A stretch of DNA of 64,000 bases from Palsa-504 sp963756575 (GCA_963756575.1 CAVWOM010000004.1:13608-77607); one strand, 5' to 3'; positions 9,752 through 17,083 are shown, counted from the first letter of the stretch. The notes: generated by a model from the sequence alone, not told the origin. Program-made: numbers and translations.

Positions 9752-10249
9752 CTATGGGACATCGGCAGGCTTCGGCCTGACCTCGATGTCTACCTCGTCA
9801 AGCGGCACAACCGTTTCCGGCAGGCCGTCAATCAGCGTCCATGCCCACGGATTAGCCGGGTCGATATAGTGACCAGGTACCGGGTTTCCTCTGGTCGTGA
9901 CGGTCTCGTTGGTGGTGATTTCCTGTTCGTGGCCGTCCGCGATATCGATCTGGAGCACTTCGGCCTCGTCAATCAGGGTCACGAAATCTGGTGGCTCATG
10001 CTCCCAGCTGCGGCAGCAGCTCTCGAATTCGGCTACGCCGGCATCGCCGCCGTCGGTGCGGTACATCACGATAAAGCGTGTACGCGCCGCGACCGTACCG
10101 CACTCAGGGCCGGCGTAGCCGCCGGTTTCCGGGGCCACCGCTGCCGGGCGTTCCCGCGAGGCCGGGCCTTGATCATCATGGTGGCCGTCCGGGTCGTCGC
10201 CTGTTATAGCGGCGGGCTCGGCCGTGTGGTCAGGACCGGTGTGCATCAT
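9752..10249 (-). CDS. element protein of unknown function, acidic, about 165 aa
   Basis: The start codon pair ATGATG (10249) follows a GGAGA and overlaps the upstream TGA. The N-terminal 50 residues are polar and disordered. The rest is acidic with a beta-rich segment (ARTRFIVMYRTDGGDAGVAE) and the pattern AEFESCCRSW. No family is recognised. The frame is open upstream to 10591, so a longer product cannot be excluded (see the entry at 10480). Confidence 0.6.
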   Translation of the reverse strand: MMHTGPDHTAEPAAITGDDPDGHHDDQGPASRERPAAVAPETGGYAGPECGTVAARTRFIVMYRTDGGDAGVAEFESCCRSWEHEPPDFVTLIDEAEVLQIDIADGHEQEITTNETVTTRGNPVPGHYIDPANPWAWTLIDGLPETVVPLDEVDIEVRPKPADVP

Positions 10250-10479
10250 TCTCCAAAGGGGGATGAGTTTCTCATCAGGTGGTCGGTGTGGTCGGCAACG
10301 CCGTCCCGGATCTTGCCGGCCAGGAAGCCGAGCTGCCCGGTCAGATCGCCTTCGCCGGTGAATCGCTGCCGGATGACCGCTGCGGCGGTCTCCAGCGCCG
10401 TGGCGTCGTGTTCTTGCTGCTTGCGTTCGCGGGCGTTGTCCCTCAGGACCGCCGCTTTGCTGTTCCGGCCGCGGGCCAT
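10246..10479 (-). CDS. element protein of unknown function, basic helical, 77 aa
   Basis: The ATG at 10479 is preceded by AGGAGG at 5-base spacing, one of the best ribosome-binding sites in the array. Third codon positions in this frame are strongly GC, which argues that it is truly coding. The product is a highly charged single helix (MARGRNSKAAVLRDNARERK). It might bind nucleic acid, but no motif proves it. The stop overlaps the next start. Confidence 0.7.
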   Translation of the reverse strand: MARGRNSKAAVLRDNARERKQQEHDATALETAAAVIRQRFTGEGDLTGQLGFLAGKIRDGVADHTDHLMRNSSPFGE

Positions 10480-10591
10480 CGTCGCCTCCTGTTCGCAGGG
10501 TTGGGCAGGTCAGGTAGTGCGCGTGGCCGTATCCGGCGCATTTCTTGCAGGGCAGGGGCAGCTGGTTGCTTTCCGGGCGGTTCTCAGCCAC
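10480..10591 (-). CDS. small CxxC protein with unresolved 3' end
   Basis: A GTG at 10591 overlaps the stop of the kinase-HTH gene (GTGGCTGA). The frame encodes a short Cys motif, PCKKCAGYGHAHYLTC, resembling half of a zinc ribbon. There is no stop before the next gene's start: the frame stays open to 9752. Inside 10246-10479 it is Arg-rich and looks like the shadow of the real gene there. Either a short protein has lost its stop, or a 279-residue fused protein overlaps the 77-residue gene. The coordinates here cover only the part I trust. Confidence 0.4.
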
Positions 10592-11147
10592 GGCGCTGCC
10601 CGCCCCGGAACCCGCTGGCGTACAGGTCCTCGACATCGGCCCGCCGGTACCGGGGCCTGCCCTGCTCGTCGCGGACCTCGGCCAGGAGGTTGCGCCGTGC
10701 CCAGGTCGCGACGGCGGCCGAGGTGACCCGGAACTTGTACGCGACCTCGCGGCGGGTCATCAGGTGCCCGGCTGCCCCGAACTCGACCCGCGCCCAGACC
10801 ACGCGGCCGTCGGCGGTGGCCTCGACGCCCCACCGGGTGGCCAGTGCCGCCACGATCGAAAGGCCGTAATGGCATCCGTCCGGCTCGGGGGGAAGCCATG
10901 GGCCGCCGCGGTCTTCTACCGCGAGCCATACGTACTGCGCGGACACCTCGCAGGCGACGGTGAAGTCCGCGCCCTGGCTGCGGGAATGCCGGACCGCGTT
11001 GGACGCCAGCTCGCTCGCAATGAGAACCACGTCGTCGGCAACGGGCGTGGTCTGAGCGTGCTGCCCGACGAGGCGCCGGACCTGGGACACCTGGTCCGGC
11101 TGGCCGGGGAAGACCTGGCGGTGGCACCTGCCTGCGCTATCCATCAC
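10584..11147 (-). CDS. RsbW-like ATPase fused to helix-turn-helix domain
   Basis: Residues 1-130 form a GHKL/HATPase domain of the anti-sigma regulatory type, with the N-box in SELASNAVRHS and the G1 box in AVEDRGGPW. RsbW-type proteins bind ATP and sequester sigma factors or phosphorylate anti-anti-sigma proteins. The C-terminal 55 residues (MTRREVAYKFRVTSAAVATW then RYRRADVEDLY) are an excisionase/MerR-like winged HTH. The join is in one frame with no internal stop. It is a paralogue of the ATPase at 14149, which lacks the HTH. A direct DNA-binding output is inferred. Confidence 0.8.
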   Translation of the reverse strand: MMDSAGRCHRQVFPGQPDQVSQVRRLVGQHAQTTPVADDVVLIASELASNAVRHSRSQGADFTVACEVSAQYVWLAVEDRGGPWLPPEPDGCHYGLSIVAALATRWGVEATADGRVVWARVEFGAAGHLMTRREVAYKFRVTSAAVATWARRNLLAEVRDEQGRPRYRRADVEDLYASGFRGGQRRG

Positions 11148-11153
11148 GGGTCC

Positions 11154-11573
11154 TTACGGGCGGCACAAGAAGCTGGCGGCGACCGGCCCGGACGGCCCGG
11201 TCGCGTCGGTCACGCACGTTTGCGCGTACGGCACCAGCCGGCCGGTGATGACCTCCACGGCGGTACCCAGCGTGCTGATGCGCCCGGATAGGCGGGTGAT
11301 CTGGGACTGCCCCGAGCTGGCGGCGGCCGACAGCTGGGCTTGCGTACCTGCCAGTTCGTGCTGGAGCTGGCTGACCTGGGCCTGCATCGCCGTCCGCCAG
11401 GTCAAGGCCAGGGCCAGGGTGGCGATGGTCACGGCCGCGGCGACGCACGCGACGAGGTAGGGGGCCAGCTGGGCCCGCCTGGCCCGCTGGCGGCCCAGGC
11501 GGGACGGAACCGTCACCGCCGCCGCTGATGGGGCGGGCTGCTGGGCCTGGTCATGCGGCCAGTTCGGGTGCAT
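11154..11573 (-). CDS. membrane-anchored coiled-coil protein, 139 aa
   Basis: The ATG at 11573 has GGAGGAG directly upstream at 3-base spacing. The layout is a Pro/Gln-rich cytoplasmic N-terminus, a single membrane segment (YLVACVAAAVTIATLALALTW, about residues 43-64), a short coiled coil (MQAQVSQLQHELAGTQAQLS) and a C-terminal part with two cysteines. This is a bitopic membrane protein with an extracytoplasmic coiled coil. No named family is recognised. Confidence 0.7.
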   Translation of the reverse strand: MHPNWPHDQAQQPAPSAAAVTVPSRLGRQRARRAQLAPYLVACVAAAVTIATLALALTWRTAMQAQVSQLQHELAGTQAQLSAAASSGQSQITRLSGRISTLGTAVEVITGRLVPYAQTCVTDATGPSGPVAASFLCRP

Positions 11574-11718
11574 GATCTCCTCCTTCAGGGTTCCAGCCGG
11601 GCCCACGCCCGGGTGTGCCGGCTGGGGCTGTGTGTCGTTGTTACTGATCTGGTGGCCTGCGCCGTCGGCCGGGCGTGCCGGCCGGGCCTGCGCTGGGCAG
11701 CGGCCCTTCGCGGCTGCG

Positions 11719-12057
11719 CTATTCGTGCAGCCGGTAAGTCGCGACCACCTTGGCCGCGAAGAGCAGGTCGCTTTCGCGAGTAATGGTGATGGCCTGGTAG
11801 GCGGGGTTGGAGGGGACCAGCCGGATGCCGACGCTGCGGTCCAGCCGCTTGAGTGCCATCGCGATCCCGGTTTCGGTCCTGAAGGTGAAGATGGCGATGT
11901 CCCCGTGGGCGGCGGGTTGGTCCGGGTCGACGATGACGAAGTCGCCGTCACAGATGCCGTCACCGGTCATGCAGTCCCCGCTGACCTCGAAGGCGACCAC
12001 GTGCTCACCGAGGTCGCATTGCGCTGGTATGCCGATGAATCCGCGGGCCTTCGTCAC
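11719..12057 (-). CDS. LexA/S24-type peptidase domain with Cys at catalytic Ser position
   Basis: A stand-alone LexA-like C-terminal domain (112 residues) with no HTH. The motif VSGDCMTGDGICDGDFVIVD matches the family pattern VxGDSMxxxGIxDGDxVIV, but the nucleophilic Ser is Cys (codon TGC). The general-base Lys is retained (MALKRLDR). LexA-like domains cleave themselves or act as signal-peptidase-like enzymes. Here Cys might act as nucleophile or the protein may be non-cleaving. The GTG start overlaps the upstream stop (GTGA), and GGAG lies 7 bases before it. Confidence 0.8.
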   Translation of the reverse strand: MTKARGFIGIPAQCDLGEHVVAFEVSGDCMTGDGICDGDFVIVDPDQPAAHGDIAIFTFRTETGIAMALKRLDRSVGIRLVPSNPAYQAITITRESDLLFAAKVVATYRLHE

Positions 12058-12380
12058 GAGAGGTCTCCCCGCGTCGGCTCCCCGGCTGGTGTGGGGGCCG
12101 GGCCGGTCCGGGCAGCCAGCGCGCGGGTGATCGTATCGGCGGCGGCGTTCATGTCCCTGGCGGGACGCGGCGGCCCATCTGCCCAGCTGAGCCACAGGGT
12201 GCCGTCGCGGGTGGTGAGGTAGGCCTGGCCGGTCAGCCGGGCGGTGGACCGGCTGAAGACCCGGACCCGGGCGGTGCCGCCGGTCCCGGCTGATCCGGCG
12301 GCGACCAGGCCCCGGCGCCGCAAAATCCGGGCCAGGTCTACCGCGGCCTGGACGGGAGGTGTGAGCGTGTCAGCTGGCAT
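12054..12380 (-). CDS. element protein, 108 aa, paralogue of next upstream gene
   Basis: The ATG at 12380 follows GGAAGGA and overlaps the upstream gene by 11 bases. The protein has an N-terminal helix (VDLARILRRRGLVA), a beta-rich middle (AYLTTRDGTLWLSWADGP) and the ending AAADTITRAL. The upstream neighbour shows the same order LAxxLxRRGxxA ... DGxWWFWW ... AAADKITSGL, so the two are diverged duplicates. Function is unknown. Confidence 0.65.
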   Translation of the reverse strand: MPADTLTPPVQAAVDLARILRRRGLVAAGSAGTGGTARVRVFSRSTARLTGQAYLTTRDGTLWLSWADGPPRPARDMNAAADTITRALAARTGPAPTPAGEPTRGDLS

Positions 12381-12789
12381 GGCTGGTCCTTCCGGTGCTG
12401 GCCCGGCGCGGGTGGCCGGGATCGCCGTCCGGGACGGCGAGTACCGGGACCAGCACGGGCTGCGGCAGAGGAGCCCCGGCTGCGCGGCAGGCGGCCAGGG
12501 CGGGGGTGAGCCCGCTGGTGATCTTGTCTGCGGCCGCATCGGGGTCGCTGACCGGGGCGATGGGATCCAGGGAGGACCACCAGAACCACCAGCCGTCGTC
12601 GGCGGAAGCGGCGTAGATGTACTCGTCCCGGTACCAGCCCCGGCGGCCGGCGATGTGCACGCACGGGTTCAGCCGGTGGTCGCGGGTGCGCATCACCGTG
12701 GCGGTGAAGCCCCGCCGGCCCAGCTCCTCCGCGAGCGCGTGCGCCTGCTCCCGCGCGGTGGCCTGCGCAGCCCGGTCCGGGCTGGTCAT
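12370..12789 (-). CDS. element protein, 139 aa, paralogue of next downstream gene
   Basis: An N-terminal helix (AHALAEELGRRGFTATVM) precedes a beta-rich core with an unusual aromatic patch (DGWWFWWSS), then AAADKITSGL and a Pro-rich tail. The ATG start overlaps the upstream stop by ATGA. It shares segment order with the 12054 gene. The aromatic patch suggests a binding surface, but no family is recognised. Confidence 0.65.
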   Translation of the reverse strand: MTSPDRAAQATAREQAHALAEELGRRGFTATVMRTRDHRLNPCVHIAGRRGWYRDEYIYAASADDGWWFWWSSLDPIAPVSDPDAAADKITSGLTPALAACRAAGAPLPQPVLVPVLAVPDGDPGHPRRASTGRTSHAS

Positions 12790-12962
12790 TCGGCTGGCCG
12801 CCTGCCGGTGTCGGCGGCCTGGAACGCCCAGGCCTCGACGAGCTGGGCGTAGGTGTTGCGTTCGCGGATCATCTGGCGGAGCGCTTCGCGGGTGTCGCGC
12901 AGCTTGACCGCCAGCACGATCAGGGCGATGGCCGAGCCGATGACGTACAGGGCCAAGATCAT
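12786..12962 (-). CDS. small single-pass membrane protein, 58 aa
   Basis: The ATG at 12962 has GAGGAG 8-9 bases upstream and overlaps the previous stop (ATGA). One N-terminal membrane helix (ILALYVIGSAIALIVLAVKL) is followed by a charged helix starting RDTREALRQMIRERNTYAQ. The upstream neighbour has the same arrangement (membrane helix, then KTREALVAARRQATHAQ), so the pair are duplicates. Confidence 0.65.
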   Translation of the reverse strand: MILALYVIGSAIALIVLAVKLRDTREALRQMIRERNTYAQLVEAWAFQAADTGRRPAE

Positions 12963-13396
12963 GACAGGTACTCCTCTTCTGGTTCGCTGTCGAATTCGCT
13001 GCTGTCGTAGAGGTCGCCGCCGGGGAGGGCGTGCCGGCCAGGTCCGGGCAGGGCGTGCCGGCCGGGTTCGTGCTGGAGCGGGGGCGGTGCGTCGTCGGGG
13101 TTGGCGATGTAGTTGATCAGGCCGTGGAGCTGCTGGCTGACCAGCTCGATGGTCCCGGCGATCTCCAGCGCCGCCCCGGTCTGCGCCAGGGCGGTTTCCA
13201 TCTGCCCGAGCACCTGAGAGCAGCGCTTCTCCGCGACCTGGGCGGCGCGGCGGGCGCCCTGCTGCCGGGCCTGGGCGTGGGTGGCCTGTCGTCTGGCCGC
13301 GACCAGCGCTTCTCTGGTCTTGGTCAGCCGCCAGGTCAAGAACACGATCACCGCGCCGGGTAGCACGACGGCGAGGAGGGCGTAGATCATGGGCAT
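12959..13396 (-). CDS. single-pass membrane protein with cytoplasmic helix, 145 aa
   Basis: An N-terminal membrane helix (YALLAVVLPGAVIVFLTW) is followed by a basic coiled-coil-like helix (KTREALVAARRQATHAQ) and an acidic tail ending EPEEEYLS. A short repeat GRHALPG occurs twice near residue 110. ATGs at 13396 or 13390 are both possible. It is a longer paralogue of the 12786 gene and is coupled to it. Function is unknown. Confidence 0.65.
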   Translation of the reverse strand: MPMIYALLAVVLPGAVIVFLTWRLTKTREALVAARRQATHAQARQQGARRAAQVAEKRCSQVLGQMETALAQTGAALEIAGTIELVSQQLHGLINYIANPDDAPPPLQHEPGRHALPGPGRHALPGGDLYDSSEFDSEPEEEYLS

Positions 13397-13436
13397 GTGT
13401 GCCTGCCAGGACTCCGTTCCGCACGGGGGCGGGTGG

Positions 13437-13772
13437 TTACAGGTGGGCGGGGATGACGGTGGCGTGGCCGCCGGCGGGGGTGATCTCGGCGCCGTCGGCG
13501 GTGAGCACGGTCGTGAGCTGAGCGTCGGCGATGACGGCCTCCAGCAGCTGGGCGTCCTCGGGGAGCACCTCGACCGGGTGCGGGACATGCCGGTAGCAGC
13601 ACAGCTCGTGCTCGGCGAACTGCACCCCGCCTTCGTCGATGAAGACCACCAGGAACCGGGCCGCCGCTTCGGGGGTGCCGCAGTCGGGACCGTCCTCGCC
13701 GCTGACGGGGAACTCCAGCGTGTCCTCAAGATCGTGGTCGCGGCGATCGCCTCCGCCGGGTGCCGGGGTCAC
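13437..13772 (-). CDS. element protein of unknown function, 111 aa
   Basis: The GTG start overlaps the upstream stop (GTGA). The protein is acidic, with a compact alpha/beta pattern (AAARFLVVFIDEGGVQFAEH) and adjacent cysteines in ELCCYRHVP. No motif of a known enzyme is seen. Confidence 0.6.
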   Translation of the reverse strand: MTPAPGGGDRRDHDLEDTLEFPVSGEDGPDCGTPEAAARFLVVFIDEGGVQFAEHELCCYRHVPHPVEVLPEDAQLLEAVIADAQLTTVLTADGAEITPAGGHATVIPAHL

Positions 13773-14152
13773 GGCTCATCCGTTTCGCTCTGGGCCGGGC
13801 GGCACTTGTGCCGGCGGCACCACAGCAGGCCGCCGGCCCAGGTGATGGCGGCGAGTCCGTACCCGGCCCAGAACAGCAGCGGGTTCCGGGTGACCAGGGC
13901 GGCCAGGACCAGGGCGAGCCCGGCGGCCATCACGGCCGCCACCGTCCGCACGTGCCAGCGGTGCCGGCCAGGCCGGGCGGTCACCGGCAGAGGGGTGACA
14001 TGGCGCAGTTTGTCCATGACGGTCATTACCTTTCGTCTGAGTCGCTTGACGGCGGACACGAATTGCCAGATTCCGGCCAGTCGGCATACCATCACGAACT
14101 CGATCGCGTCGCCGGATGGCGCATAGGCGAGCACCAGGTAAGGCTTGTTCAT
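13769..14152 (-). CDS. membrane protein, 127 aa, paralogue of the 14961 gene
   Basis: The ATG at 14152 has AGGAG at 5-base spacing and overlaps the upstream stop (ATGA). About 45 residues precede a basic stretch (RPGRHRWHVR), two membrane helices (VAAVMAAGLALVLAALV and LLFWAGYGLAAITWAGGLL) and a Cys/Arg-rich tail (CRRHKCRP). The same RHR...two helices...CRxxxCR layout occurs in the 14961 gene. An internal start near codon 43 would give a size closer to that paralogue. Confidence 0.65.
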   Translation of the reverse strand: MNKPYLVLAYAPSGDAIEFVMVCRLAGIWQFVSAVKRLRRKVMTVMDKLRHVTPLPVTARPGRHRWHVRTVAAVMAAGLALVLAALVTRNPLLFWAGYGLAAITWAGGLLWCRRHKCRPAQSETDEP

Positions 14153-14526
14153 CGCTGCTCCTGGAAGTTCACCGTCGCCCAGACGATCCGCCCGGGGGAT
14201 TCCCTGACCCCCCAGGTGCGGGCCAGCTTGCTGATAATGTCGAGCCCGTGCGGGCGGTCATCGGGGGGTGCGGGTATCCAGGGGCCGCCCGCGTCCTCGA
14301 CTTCGAGATAGACGCAGGTGCCGTACCGCTTCACCCGGACGGTGAAGACGCCGTTCCTCGAAAGGCTGTGAAGCGCGGCATTGGTCGCCAGCTCGGATAT
14401 GATCAGCACCGCGTCATCGGCGGCCGGGCAGCCGTCCAGGAATTCCCGAACCTGCCCGCGCGCTTTTGCGATCTGCTCGGGTATCCCGGGGAAGACCCCC
14501 GCGTAAAGGGCTTCTAGGGGCTGCAT
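14149..14526 (-). CDS. RsbW-like ATP-binding protein (anti-sigma regulatory type)
   Basis: A 125-residue GHKL ATPase domain: N-box in SELATNAALHS and G1 box in EVEDAGGPWIP. Such stand-alone proteins act as anti-sigma factors/serine kinases in actinomycetes. It aligns along its length with the ATPase half of the 10584 gene, including the opening VFPGxPxQ. No sigma factor or STAS-domain partner is encoded in this window, so its target is unknown. Confidence 0.8.
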   Translation of the reverse strand: MQPLEALYAGVFPGIPEQIAKARGQVREFLDGCPAADDAVLIISELATNAALHSLSRNGVFTVRVKRYGTCVYLEVEDAGGPWIPAPPDDRPHGLDIISKLARTWGVRESPGRIVWATVNFQEQR

Positions 14527-14960
14527 GACATTACCTTTCTCGTGCGGCCCCGCAGGGCCCCCTCACGTGGTCGGACCTCACGGGTCCAGGGGACCCTGCG
14601 GGGGTCGGACGCGAGGCTCCCGGCACAGAAGGCCGGGGGAGAGTGCAGGGTTCTCTTGATCCCCCGTTTATCCGGGAACCTCGCGGCCTGGTCGCAGGCC
14701 CACCCCGTGACGGGGCAGCCGCACACATCTGGCCGGGAACCGATGTGAATGCCGCGCCTTGCCATGATGGACGAGGCGGCCCTGCGAGGCTGAGCACCAC
14801 CTGCCCCCCATGAGCGCAGGCGATACAGACTTGAATCCAGCCATCCTTATTCAGTTATCCCGGCGCCGCCGGGCAGGAAACCGTTCCCATCTCCGATGGA
14901 TCAGGTAATCCGGCGCCTTTACGAATCCGCACGCAGACCCGTCTCAGGTCATTAAGGTGA
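14527..14960. other. 434-base leader region without a firm gene
   Basis: This lies upstream of the leftward gene at 14526. It contains the inverted repeat gggtcc-agg-ggaccc (14583-14596 region), the 14-mer gcgaggctcccggc (14611-14624) shared with 9315-9328, and a hairpin cccggc-acagaag-gccggg. A leftward frame from 14765 (MARRGIHIGSRPDVCGCP) is possible but weak. An internal promoter or processing site is likely here. Confidence 0.4.
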
Positions 14961-15233
14961 TTATTTGCGGAAAACGCGGCATCCTTGTTTCCGGCAGATG
15001 CGCAGTCCCAGGTCCCGGGTCGCGAACGCGAATCCGGCCCCGGACAAGAACACGATCCCGTTCCGCGCCGCGAAGGCCAGGAGAATCATCGCGACTGCGA
15101 TCGCATATCCCAGGGCTATGGCCTTCAGGTGCCTGCGGTGCCGGTACCGCAGGATTACCGACAGCGGCAAGGCGGCAGGAACATCGAAATCTGGGAGGGG
15201 AGGCCCACCGGGCGGCGGCTTACTCACCGTCAT
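14961..15233 (-). CDS. small two-helix membrane protein, 90 aa
   Basis: The ATG overlaps the upstream stop (ATGA). A Pro-rich N-terminus leads to RYRHRRHLKAIAL, then two membrane helices (GYAIAVAMILLAFAARNG and IVFLSGAGFAFATRDLGL) and a tail CRKQGCRVF. The layout matches the 13769 gene. Small membrane proteins of this kind occur in actinomycete mobile elements as spread (Spd) proteins, but no specific Spd signature was seen. Confidence 0.65.
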   Translation of the reverse strand: MTVSKPPPGGPPLPDFDVPAALPLSVILRYRHRRHLKAIALGYAIAVAMILLAFAARNGIVFLSGAGFAFATRDLGLRICRKQGCRVFRK

Positions 15234-15466
15234 TGCCCTCCGCGGAGTGGTGCCTCAGGCGTGTCCATCTGGTAACTGGCCCCGTCCACCGGGCAGATGC
15301 CGCGAGCTCCGCCACCGGGCAGCGGAGACAGCACCCGGCCCGGATGGTCCGGGCACCACACCGCCGGTCCCTGCCGGCGTCGCACGTACGGCCGGCCAGC
15401 TGGCATCCCGTTCCGCGCCGTCCCGCCCCACGGAGCCGAACCCTGCACACCGCCTTGCTCGCTCAC
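15230..15466 (-). CDS. small Cys-containing protein, 78 aa
   Basis: The GTG start overlaps the upstream stop (GTGA), and GAGGGG lies about 9 bases before it. The C-terminal part has cysteines in WCPDHPGR and GICPVDGASYQ, a spacing that could bind one metal. The rest is Gly/Arg-rich. Frame choice rests on the start and stop overlaps with both neighbours. Confidence 0.5.
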   Translation of the reverse strand: MSEQGGVQGSAPWGGTARNGMPAGRPYVRRRQGPAVWCPDHPGRVLSPLPGGGARGICPVDGASYQMDTPEAPLRGGQ

Positions 15467-15636
15467 CGCCGATCGCCCCTCGCCAGAAGGCCGGCGACCT
15501 CTTCGTTGGCCAGCCGTGGCGCGGGGACTTCCCGGCCCGTCCACTGCGCGACAACCGGGCACCCCGGCCTCGCCGGGCGCGACAGCGCGCCCTGGACTGG
15601 TGGCATGAAAGCCCGAAGGGTAAGTTGATCATGCAT
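15463..15636 (-). CDS. first gene of the leftward array, 57 aa
   Basis: The ATG at 15636 has GGGAG 9 bases upstream. The product ends RLANEEVAGLLARGDRR, a charged helix. No domain is recognised. It heads the array. The 215 bases to the divergent regulator at 15852 should hold both promoters. Confidence 0.5.
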   Translation of the reverse strand: MHDQLTLRAFMPPVQGALSRPARPGCPVVAQWTGREVPAPRLANEEVAGLLARGDRR

Positions 15637-15851
15637 CGAGAAGACTCCCAAGAACTGATCGATGCTCCGGGCCTCAGTTGGCGGCAACCCGCTGAGGCCC
15701 ACCTATGTCCGGTAAATCCGCACTGATGACGCTACGTGCGCGCCTGCTCGCATCTCTACGCCGCCGGGCTATCGTCTGCGCGCGCCTTCGTCTCATCTGA
15801 GTCTCATGCGTGTTAGCCTGGCGACGCGCCGCTTGTAGAACCGGGTTGGAC

Positions 15852-16676
15852 ATGAGCACTGATACGACGCTCCTCAAGGAGCTGCTCAGGCAACGGCACC
15901 TGAAGTACGAGACATTCCGCTCCGAGTACGAGAAGGTTGCCGCACAGGTCTCGGCGGATGGCGTAGCGCCTAGCAAGGCCCAGTACTATCGCTGGCTCTC
16001 TGGCCAGCTCAGAGGCGGCATACCTTACCCAGACGCCTGCCGCGTGCTAGAGAGCATGTTCCCCCCATGGAAGGCAGCCGACCTCTTCGGCCCGTACCAG
16101 CCAGACCAGCACATCCACCACGACAATGGCCTCGATGCCCCCGGAACGGTCCTGCAGTCGGTGCCGCACGGTTTCCGAGCTGACGCGCTCAGCGGGCACT
16201 GGGTCACCTGCTACCAGTTCCGCCACGGCGGCCGGGACGGCACACCGCAGCACCATGCCGACATCGCCCACGTCACGGCCGAGTCGGATCGCCGCATCCG
16301 GGCCGTGAATCACCCCCCCGAGCCGCGCACCGAGGGCCGGGCGAATCCCTTCCGCAACCAGATCGAAGCCGAGCTGGCCGGCCGCCATCTGATAGGCCAG
16401 TGGAAGAACACGAGCGACACCCGGTATTTTGGGTCGGTCCACCTAGCTGTCCTTCCCGGTGAAACGGTGATAGACGGCTACTACACAGGGGTTGGGAGCG
16501 ACATAGAGGTCTCCGCCGCCCGCTGGAGGTGGGTACGGCTAGAACCCGTTTCCCTGGAAGGTGCCGACCTGCCGGGGACGGTTATACGGGAGCCAGCCGC
16601 CTTGTACGACCTCGTGATGAACCGCTCGCAGTATGACGCGCCGCTGACGCTGGCCGACGTAAGAAAGGAAGCCTGA
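15852..16676 (+). CDS. XRE-like DNA-binding regulator with C-terminal sensor-like region
   Basis: Residues 1-75 resemble an atypical XRE helix-turn-helix common in actinomycete mobile DNA (LLKELLRQRHLKYETFRSEY then KAQYYRWLSGQLRGG). The remaining 200 residues, including GSVHLAVLPGETVIDGYYTG, are an unassigned alpha/beta region, perhaps ligand-sensing. I chose the start at 15852; a start at 15810 adds a basic stretch. It is divergent from the leftward array and overlaps the next gene by one base, so it is a candidate regulator of both. Confidence 0.65.
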   Translation: MSTDTTLLKELLRQRHLKYETFRSEYEKVAAQVSADGVAPSKAQYYRWLSGQLRGGIPYPDACRVLESMFPPWKAADLFGPYQPDQHIHHDNGLDAPGTVLQSVPHGFRADALSGHWVTCYQFRHGGRDGTPQHHADIAHVTAESDRRIRAVNHPPEPRTEGRANPFRNQIEAELAGRHLIGQWKNTSDTRYFGSVHLAVLPGETVIDGYYTGVGSDIEVSAARWRWVRLEPVSLEGADLPGTVIREPAALYDLVMNRSQYDAPLTLADVRKEA

Positions 16677-17083
16677 TGGCCCTGACCAGGCAGGAAGCCC
16701 GTACGGTCCTGGAGACCTACATCCGGGCCTGGGAGTCGCAGGACCCTAGCCTGATCGTGACCATCTTCACGGAGGACGCCACCTATCACGAGCGCGTACT
16801 GCAAGACCCGATCCCGGACAGGCAAGCGATCCGGGACTACTGGCAGTCCAAGGTGGTGGAGTCGCAGGCGAACATCAAGGTTCAGCTATTGAACGCCTAC
16901 CTTGACGGCGAGACAGTGATCGCGGAGTGGGAGGCCGAGTTCGATGACGTGGCCCAGGGTGTGCGCAAGCGGATGCGCGAGATCGCGGTCCTCGTCTTTG
17001 ACGGCGGCCTGGTCAGCAGCCTCCGAGAGTACTGGGCATCTGAGCAGATCGGCCAGGCTAAGAAGCTAGCTCCAGCCGATTAA
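16676..17083 (+). CDS. SnoaL-like / NTF2-fold protein
   Basis: A 135-residue protein with the SnoaL/NTF2 pattern: an N-terminal helix (LETYIRAWESQDPSLIVTIF), EDATYHERV, the middle AIRDYWQSKVV and a final strand GLVSSLREYW. The fold binds small hydrophobic molecules and includes isomerases and many non-enzymatic proteins. The start overlaps the regulator's stop by one base (TGATG), so the two are co-translated. A ligand-sensing partnership is inferred. Confidence 0.75.
   Translation: MALTRQEARTVLETYIRAWESQDPSLIVTIFTEDATYHERVLQDPIPDRQAIRDYWQSKVVESQANIKVQLLNAYLDGETVIAEWEAEFDDVAQGVRKRMREIAVLVFDGGLVSSLREYWASEQIGQAKKLAPAD

Noticed and set aside
14514..14765. A leftward 83-codon gene (MARRGIHIGSRPDVCGCP)
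   Set aside because: The N-terminus is appealing (Cys pattern) but the frame then crosses the hairpins and the ribosome-binding region of the 14526 gene and loses coding character; kept only as a remark in the intergenic entry.
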